This document shows, piece by piece, positions 63,269 to 64,000 of a DNA stretch of 64,000 nucleotides (its first letter is position 1; every line of letters starts with the position of its first letter). The position numbers and the translations under genes are program-made. Under the pieces are notes generated by a model. The model was not told the origin of the DNA. It saw only the letters and a program-made list of their open reading frames with translations, and made no database searches. Source of the DNA: Bacteroides acidifaciens (GTDB lineage: Bacteria > Bacteroidota > Bacteroidia > Bacteroidales > Bacteroidaceae); assembly GCF_024623065.1 (NCBI RefSeq), contig NZ_JANJZR010000002.1, forward strand, positions 1-64,000, read 5' to 3'.

Positions 63269-64000
63269 CTACCAAATAATATAGCAGATACTGTCTTCCA
63301 ATCGATAATTGAATTGCCCAATGACCACTTTCATCACCTCCAATGTCTCTTCCAAAGTCGCGTCTTTTCTGAATACAAAATTATAACGGTCTTGATTAGA
63401 TTTCTTTGTTGAGATATGAAATGTGATTCCGTAATGACGTTCCAGCGTCCGCACAATTTCGGCGAGAGTGACCTTGTCGAACACAAGTTCGCCCCTCATC
63501 CATGCCGTTACATCTTTCATGTTGGCAGTCAGCAATTGGCAGTCAGCCGTACATTTATTATACACAACCTGATAACCGGGAGTTAAGACATAACTGGTCG
63601 TATCATTGCAATCCACACGCACTTTTCCTTCGATCAAAGAAGCTGTTATCACATCTTCTTCCGGATAAGCTTTCACATTAAACTCTGTTCCCAAGGCAGT
63701 TATTGCCATATTTGAGGATCGCACAATGAAAGGTTTCTCCGGATTTTTCGCCACTTTAAATTCTGCTTCTCCCATCAGATAAACCGTCCGGGTCTTTCCC
63801 TCCAGATTTTCAGGATAAAATACATATGAACCGGAATTCAGATGTACGGTAGTTCCATCCGGAAGACTGATTGTCTCTTTAGCTCCATTATTCACATAAT
63901 GTTCCACCATCACGGCGTTGTCCCTGTCAAAATGGTTGTAACTTACCCACAAAGTAGCCGTCACAGACAGAAAGACGATAACAGCAGCTGCCGCAACAGG
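63269..64000 (-). CDS. FecR-family anti-sigma factor, N-terminus beyond the window
   Basis: FecR-type transmembrane anti-sigma regulator, incomplete. The frame is open to the right edge (64000). The first visible residues (PVAAAAVIVFLSVTATLWV) are a membrane helix, so the cytoplasmic sigma-binding part lies outside. The periplasmic FecR domain follows (TISLPDGTTVHLNSGSYVFYPE, TVYLMGEAEFKVAKNPEKPFIV, ITALGTEFNVKAYPE), then a DUF4974-like C-terminal STN-contact domain (VTLAEIVRTLERHYGITF). It should relay the SusC/STN signal to an extracytoplasmic sigma factor encoded further right (inference). The GTG at 63964 sits inside the membrane helix and is not the start. Confidence 0.9.
   Translation of the reverse strand, partial: PVAAAAVIVFLSVTATLWVSYNHFDRDNAVMVEHYVNNGAKETISLPDGTTVHLNSGSYVFYPENLEGKTRTVYLMGEAEFKVAKNPEKPFIVRSSNMAITALGTEFNVKAYPEEDVITASLIEGKVRVDCNDTTSYVLTPGYQVVYNKCTADCQLLTANMKDVTAWMRGELVFDKVTLAEIVRTLERHYGITFHISTKKSNQDRYNFVFRKDATLEETLEVMKVVIGQFNYRLEDSICYIIW

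Noticed and set aside
63269..63964. FecR-like gene as a complete 231-residue protein
   Set aside because: The apparent start is a GTG inside the membrane helix, and the frame stays open to the window edge.

Overview
The window looks like a chromosomal segment of a gut Bacteroides, most likely of the B. ovatus / B. xylanisolvens kind. Evidence for this is the SusC/SusD-type loci, the many GH43 lipoproteins, the BACON, DUF1735 and DUF5689-type proteins, promoters of the form TTTG-N18/19-TAnnTTTG, few Shine-Dalgarno sequences, and a tRNA-Leu driven by a perfect promoter of this class. The species call is inference.

Layout. 1-18223 (all minus): one flank of a large complex-xylan utilisation locus, with five GH43 enzymes, one GH3, one GH31, one GH97 and a SusC-type porin. 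The porin is cut off by foreign sequence at the left edge of the window. Three transcription units of this locus (starts at 11454, 18223 and 3692) share a promoter layout: a -7 box and, 30-31 bp upstream, a four-copy direct repeat (consensus ATGTTACAT) with 20-21 bp phasing. 18447-22608: a dehydrogenase, an amidohydrolase-type lactonase and an aldo/keto reductase match the L-galactose oxidation pathway known from Bacteroides vulgatus, with a divergent LacI regulator. L-galactose is a side-chain sugar of some cereal xylans, so this cluster plausibly works with the xylan enzymes. 22605-31601: mostly housekeeping (AAA_14 ATPase, FKBP-like lipoprotein, glycyl-tRNA synthetase, topoisomerase IV A, DUF3316-like barrel, S41 peptidase, tRNA-Leu).

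31683-38244: a TonB-dependent receptor, a decayed VirE/DUF3874 gene and a divergent pair of AAA-ATPase/PD-(D/E)XK proteins. 38437-46845: a putative nucleic-acid scavenging locus made of a TonB receptor, two surface lipoproteins, an EEP-family phosphodiesterase and two DNA/RNA non-specific endonucleases. 46954-53698: a barrel fragment, a MgtC-like membrane protein, a CYTH phosphatase-like protein, a porin, a 44-residue membrane protein, prfB with its programmed frameshift, and an acyl-CoA synthetase. 53859-64000: a GH18 locus (SusC with STN domain, SusD, GH18, two DUF1735-type lipoproteins) with a FecR anti-sigma gene running off the right edge, probably aimed at glycoprotein N-glycans.

Two gene-free spacers (11455-12492 and 26070-26865) are not empty. 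Both carry degenerate direct repeats with a 21-22 bp period, the first also two adjacent hairpins whose stems differ but stay complementary, and a mobile-element-like inverted repeat. These arrays, the phased operators and the nuclease/TonB locus are the main points worth following up.
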